Source: TH-plancto1 sp043777375
GTDB lineage: Bacteria > Planctomycetota > Planctomycetia > Planctomycetales > Planctomycetaceae
DNA length: 64,000 nucleotides
Direction: 5' to 3'
Assembly: GCA_043777375.1 (NCBI GenBank)
Contig: JAYWHX010000047.1
Coordinates: 93,417 to 157,416, forward strand
The position numbers were made by a program, and so were the translations under genes. The notes under the pieces are model-generated. The model made no database searches. It was not told where the DNA came from and saw only the letters and a list, made by a program, of their open reading frames with translations. The number at the start of each line of letters is the position of its first letter. The stretch's first letter is position 1. Shown here one piece after another: positions 62,501 through 64,000 of the stretch.

Positions 62501-64000
62501 TGAACGAAGAAAGCTCTGTTGCAAACACGCCAGAATTCTTCGCCGATGTCAGAAGATTGAAAACCGCTTGGCGTAGGTCCGCACCCATCGCTCTGGCAAT
62601 ACTGAGCAGTTCGCGGTCAAGATCCTTCTGTGCGCGGTGAATGTCCTCGGCGTTGCTCTCTGGATCGCTGTGATTCAATCGTTTGACTGAGGTTTGAAAA
62701 TCCAATCGAGCCCTCGACTCACTCGCAATGATCTCATTAGGATCACGAAGTTCTTGCCAGAAATGCGAGTAGAGAACAGCGTATCGCCTCCTCCAAGTTG
62801 ATTCTGTTCCTGCCGAATATTGTGCCGCCAGATCATCAAACGGCCCCTTGTACCGCCAGCCGACCATCTCGGCCCCCTTGATCGGATCACCCACGATCTC
62901 GTACCCGCCGCTTTCCTTGAAGATCTGGGCGATCGTCTTCAGCTTGGGGCAGTCCTTCGGCCAGGCCCACTCGGGACGCCCGAACCCTTCCTTGAACTCC
63001 TTCTCCAGCCGTTTGAATTCGAGGTTGTCCTTGGCGAAGTAGTAGTAGGCCGGTTCGGGGTCGCCTTTGACCTTCCCCTTGAGACGCACGTACTCCAGGT
63101 CGGGGTTGATGGCTGCGGCGACGTTGGAGGTGAGGGTCCAAGGGGTGGTGGTCCAGACGAGCAGGAACTCCCTGAGGCCTAGTGGCGAGGGCCTAGTGCC
63201 TAGGGCCAGAGAGGAGGAGGAGTCTGAATTTTCGGCGTCTGGCCCTAGGCCCTGGGCCCTAGGCTCTAGGCCATCCCGCAGCAGTGGAAACCGCACAAAG
63301 CACGACCGGTGCGTGGTCAGCTTTCGACCATCCGCGATCTCCATCTGCGAGTACGCACTCCCCGCGCGGCCGCTCCAGGGCATCACATCGTGGCCTCGGT
63401 AGATCTTGCCGCGCTGGTGGCACTTCTTGATGAACGACCAGATGGTCTCGTTGTTCTCGGTGCTGAATGTGAAGTAGCTGCCGCCCCACACCGGGTTGCC
63501 GAGTTGCTCGACCAGTTGCTCAGCTGTGCCGGTGGCGACGACGCCCTTGGGAGCGGTGATCGTGACCGGCTCATCCGTCCCAATCGCCGAGGCCAACCGC
63601 CGCAACTGGTCCGGGTCGTCCCACTCCATCCAGTAGCCGAGGCGGATCGATTGCTCGGTTTGGCGAGCGGCGAACTTCAGCACGCGCTTTTTGCACTCCC
63701 ACACGAACTTGTCGATCCCGTACTCGGCGATCGCGGTCTTGGTTCCGAGGTTCAGCTGCTTCTCGACCTCGACCTCGACCCACAGCCCCTGGCAGTCGAA
63801 CCCCTGTTGGTAGCGGAGGTCGTGGCCGGTCATGGCGAAGTAGCGGTTATAGGCGTCCTTGTAGGTGCGGTTCCAGGCGTGGTGGACGCCCATCGGGTTG
63901 TTCGCGGTGATGGGGCCGTCCAAAAACGACCACGTCGGCTTGCCGGCGTTGAGAGCCTTACGCCGCTCGAAAATGTCGCGCCGGTCCCAGAAGGCGAGGA
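59550..64000 (-). CDS. ileS: Isoleucyl-tRNA synthetase carrying several in-frame insertions (N-terminus off the edge)
   Basis: More than 1,480 codons; the frame stays open to 64000 and the N-terminal codons lie outside (the ATG at 63923 is internal to PTWSFLDGPITANNPMGVHH). Class I synthetase charging tRNA-Ile: HIGH-like GVHH in NNPMGVHHAWNRT, editing-domain TTTPWTLTSN and GTGIVHIAPGCG, and KMSKS-like HKSDG in EEGKPMHKSDGTAIW. Anticodon-binding helices follow (SNWYIRRNRKRFWK). Family members are about 1,050-1,200 residues, so this one is unusually long. The excess is in four palindromic repeat insertions (60351-60432, 60555-60574, 61161-61306, 63174-63272) and one AT-rich insertion of about 210 codons (62190-62825) in the editing domain. 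All keep the reading frame. An essential enzyme must still fold, unless another ileS copy exists elsewhere. Confidence 0.93.
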   Translation of the reverse strand, partial: LAFWDRRDIFERRKALNAGKPTWSFLDGPITANNPMGVHHAWNRTYKDAYNRYFAMTGHDLRYQQGFDCQGLWVEVEVEKQLNLGTKTAIAEYGIDKFVWECKKRVLKFAARQTEQSIRLGYWMEWDDPDQLRRLASAIGTDEPVTITAPKGVVATGTAEQLVEQLGNPVWGGSYFTFSTENNETIWSFIKKCHQRGKIYRGHDVMPWSGRAGSAYSQMEIADGRKLTTHRSCFVRFPLLRDGLEPRAQGLGPDAENSDSSSSLALGTRPSPLGLREFLLVWTTTPWTLTSNVAAAINPDLEYVRLKGKVKGDPEPAYYYFAKDNLEFKRLEKEFKEGFGRPEWAWPKDCPKLKTIAQIFKESGGYEIVGDPIKGAEMVGWRYKGPFDDLAAQYSAGTESTWRRRYAVLYSHFWQELRDPNEIIASESRARLDFQTSVKRLNHSDPESNAEDIHRAQKDLDRELLSIARAMGADLRQAVFNLLTSAKNSGVFATELSSFSHIREIVDLLTKLDISVTSSESCINALALEDVVHELENVGQNPAKWNTDSLEALQKLRDNRIIEPDSVRFREWFSEIVEKLYRQIFKDIADQLVKLPYRSSVECHRVVDGGRDFKGTPMVTAGDGTGIVHIAPGCGDVDHTLGKNLGLAIIAPLGEDANFGEGFGPFTGLNATDPKTADLVFELMKANGFLVYVETYPHIYPHCWRTGDELIFRLVDEWFINMDWREEIKEVTRAITWLPDSIQGQEREVEWLSLMRDWMISKKRFWGLALPIWVNPNDPTDFDVMGSLAELKERAVEGWDEFEGHTPHRPWIDKVKIQSLKTGAILERIEDVGNPWLDAGIVPFSTLNYNGRYPESALKWKDWFPAELVTECFPGQFRNWFYSLLSLATMMGYEEGEGGLEPRAQGQGLESVGQTFLSASPVDQPSTINPQPSPLALGSRPSPLGLRKRPFKTLLGHRLVMNEEGKPMHKSDGTAIWFEEAAEQLGVDTLRWLYLAQNPAADLRFGTRHGSEPVTLQTVDGPISQTLEGAPTCKVTSTPADEVRRQVLIPLWNSYSFFVNYAILDGFDPTISTVPVSERPEIDRWIISNLNVLIGTCRTEFENFNTPGVTQAAAEFIDNLSNWYIRRNRKRFWKAREISERAPDVSRGSGWDADKLAAYQTLHEVLVTLTKLLAPCIPFVTERMFQNLTASGRRESVESDTGDTRSDSTDLRLPLASVHLQPYPEVNHALVDQSLNHRMALAQRIVKMGHRLREEANQRVRQPLAELKYACANPQESAEIAALADVIADELNVKAITPADNLDALVHYSYKPNLKTLGKKLGKLLGAVKDALTTVDAATLAPLRKGESVTLTITGESVTLAPEDVLISTEQASDWACADDSGIQIALSTTLTPPLVREGMARDMIRQVQQLRKDHDLEENDRIVVRWSATTGAYDLATMVEEWRETVLTETRADRIEADPATDGKPVQIGEVEVQLSIKKLG
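60351..60432. repeat. Palindromic insertion in ileS (CGGCAGACGTAAGTCTGTCG family)
   Basis: 34-bp arms at 60351-60384 and 60399-60432 pair with two mismatches. It encodes SGRRESVESDTGDTRSDSTD between the TERMFQNLT and LASVHLQPYPEV segments of the synthetase, in a loop of the anticodon-binding region. Confidence 0.75.
60555..60574. repeat. Short G/C-run palindrome insertion in ileS
   Basis: CCCCCGAC-TTAC-GTCGGGGG, followed by CTCGC, closely matches the intergenic palindrome at 26156-26175. It encodes part of ERAPDVSRGSG after the KRFWKAREIS helix of the synthetase. Confidence 0.65.
61161..61306. repeat. Composite palindromic insertion in ileS before the KMSKS region
   Basis: Outer arms GGCCTAGAGCCTAGGGCC-type; interior includes a GGCAGACA/TGTCTGCC hairpin (61242-61261) and an AACCATC-type run. 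On the coding strand: GLEPRAQGQGLE, SVGQTFLSAS, VDQPSTINPQPSP, ALGSRPSPLGL. It shares modules with the hydrolase insertions at 42579 and 43118. Confidence 0.8.
62190..62825 (-). other. AT-rich insertion of about 210 codons in the ileS editing domain
   Basis: Between GPFDDLAAQ and the conserved GDGTGIVHIAPGCG of the editing domain lies about 635 bp of visibly AT-richer coding sequence predicted to be alpha-helical (DPESNAEDIHRAQKDLDREL; NAEDIHRAQKD; DSLEALQKLRDNRIIEPDSV). Family members have only a short linker here. It lacks intein splice-site residues and any motif I know. The boundaries are estimated from composition and from where family similarity stops. Confidence 0.6.
63174..63272. repeat. 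Palindromic insertion in ileS before the editing-domain TTTPWT motif
   Basis: Arms of the GGCCTAGnGCCTAGGGCC family around an Asp/Ser-coding loop. On the coding strand it encodes GLEPRAQGLGPDAENSDSSS and LALGTRPSPLGL between FPLLRD and EFLLVWTTTPWTLTSN, where homologues have a turn of a few residues. Confidence 0.8.

Noticed and set aside
62190..62825. Intein in ileS
   Set aside because: No Cys/Ser at the left junction and no His-Asn plus Cys/Ser/Thr at the right junction, and no homing endonuclease motif.
1..64000. tRNA, rRNA, CRISPR or prophage
   Set aside because: No cloverleaf-like TTCGA loops, rRNA segments, spaced direct repeats or phage structural genes were found by eye; a covariance-model search (tRNAscan-SE, Infernal) would be decisive.

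Overview
The window looks like a chromosomal stretch from a planctomycete (Planctomycetaceae-like), G+C-rich with scattered AT-richer patches. Evidence: a DUF1501 protein, a DUF1559-type prepilin-like domain, a DUF1990 protein, a giant surface protein with a variant of the N-terminal LEPR-x-LL motif, a 67K-type SppA, a BlaI/M56 pair, many orphan genes in short operons, and many palindromic interspersed repeats. I saw no rRNA, tRNA, CRISPR array or phage.

Layout. 1-2200 (minus strand): 5' part of lepA, a glycosylasparaginase-family enzyme, and a cold-shock protein with its terminator. 2671-20094: one giant gene (about 5,800 codons) for a secreted or surface protein with DUF4347, three parallel beta-helix blocks, an NHL-like propeller and a long cadherin-like tail. 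20418-23900: pyruvate carboxylase. 23960-27540: accessory island with a REP-like inverted pair, an AT-rich TIR-domain gene, and three composite palindromic repeat units next to an IS200-like Y1 (RAYT-type) transposase. 27721-36128: phosphomannomutase, a small Cys-rich membrane protein, AIM24, SppA, a HExxH protein and DUF1990. 36306-39873: metal handling (an ABC-3 permease fused to a DtxR-like regulator, converging on a copper P-type ATPase). 40128-47820: a secreted protein, a double alpha/beta-hydrolase with a duplicated 3' tail, and the BlaI-M56 pair behind a dyad operator. 48271-53296 (minus): a DUF1559-serpin-like fusion, two palindromic elements, a DisA_N/DACN-like sensor gene and a DUF1501 protein. 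53581-59285: SDR, lipoprotein, a two-gene operon with a zinc-ribbon/TM protein, and an ArsM-like methyltransferase. 59286-64000: a nested MITE, then ileS running off the right edge.

The most unusual signal is a set of palindromic repeats inserted in frame inside protein-coding genes, similar in concept to Rickettsia palindromic elements. A palindrome encoding a GLEPRAQ...ALGSRPSPLGL peptide occurs twice in ileS and once in the hydrolase gene, always in the same reading frame. A second module (VDQPxTIN.QPSP) is also shared between these two genes. ileS carries two further palindromes and an AT-rich insertion of about 210 codons in its editing domain. Other candidates for follow-up are the DUF1559-serpin fusion, the TIR protein with an unrecognised N-terminal region, and the DAC-like sensor protein lying next to a 161-bp MITE.
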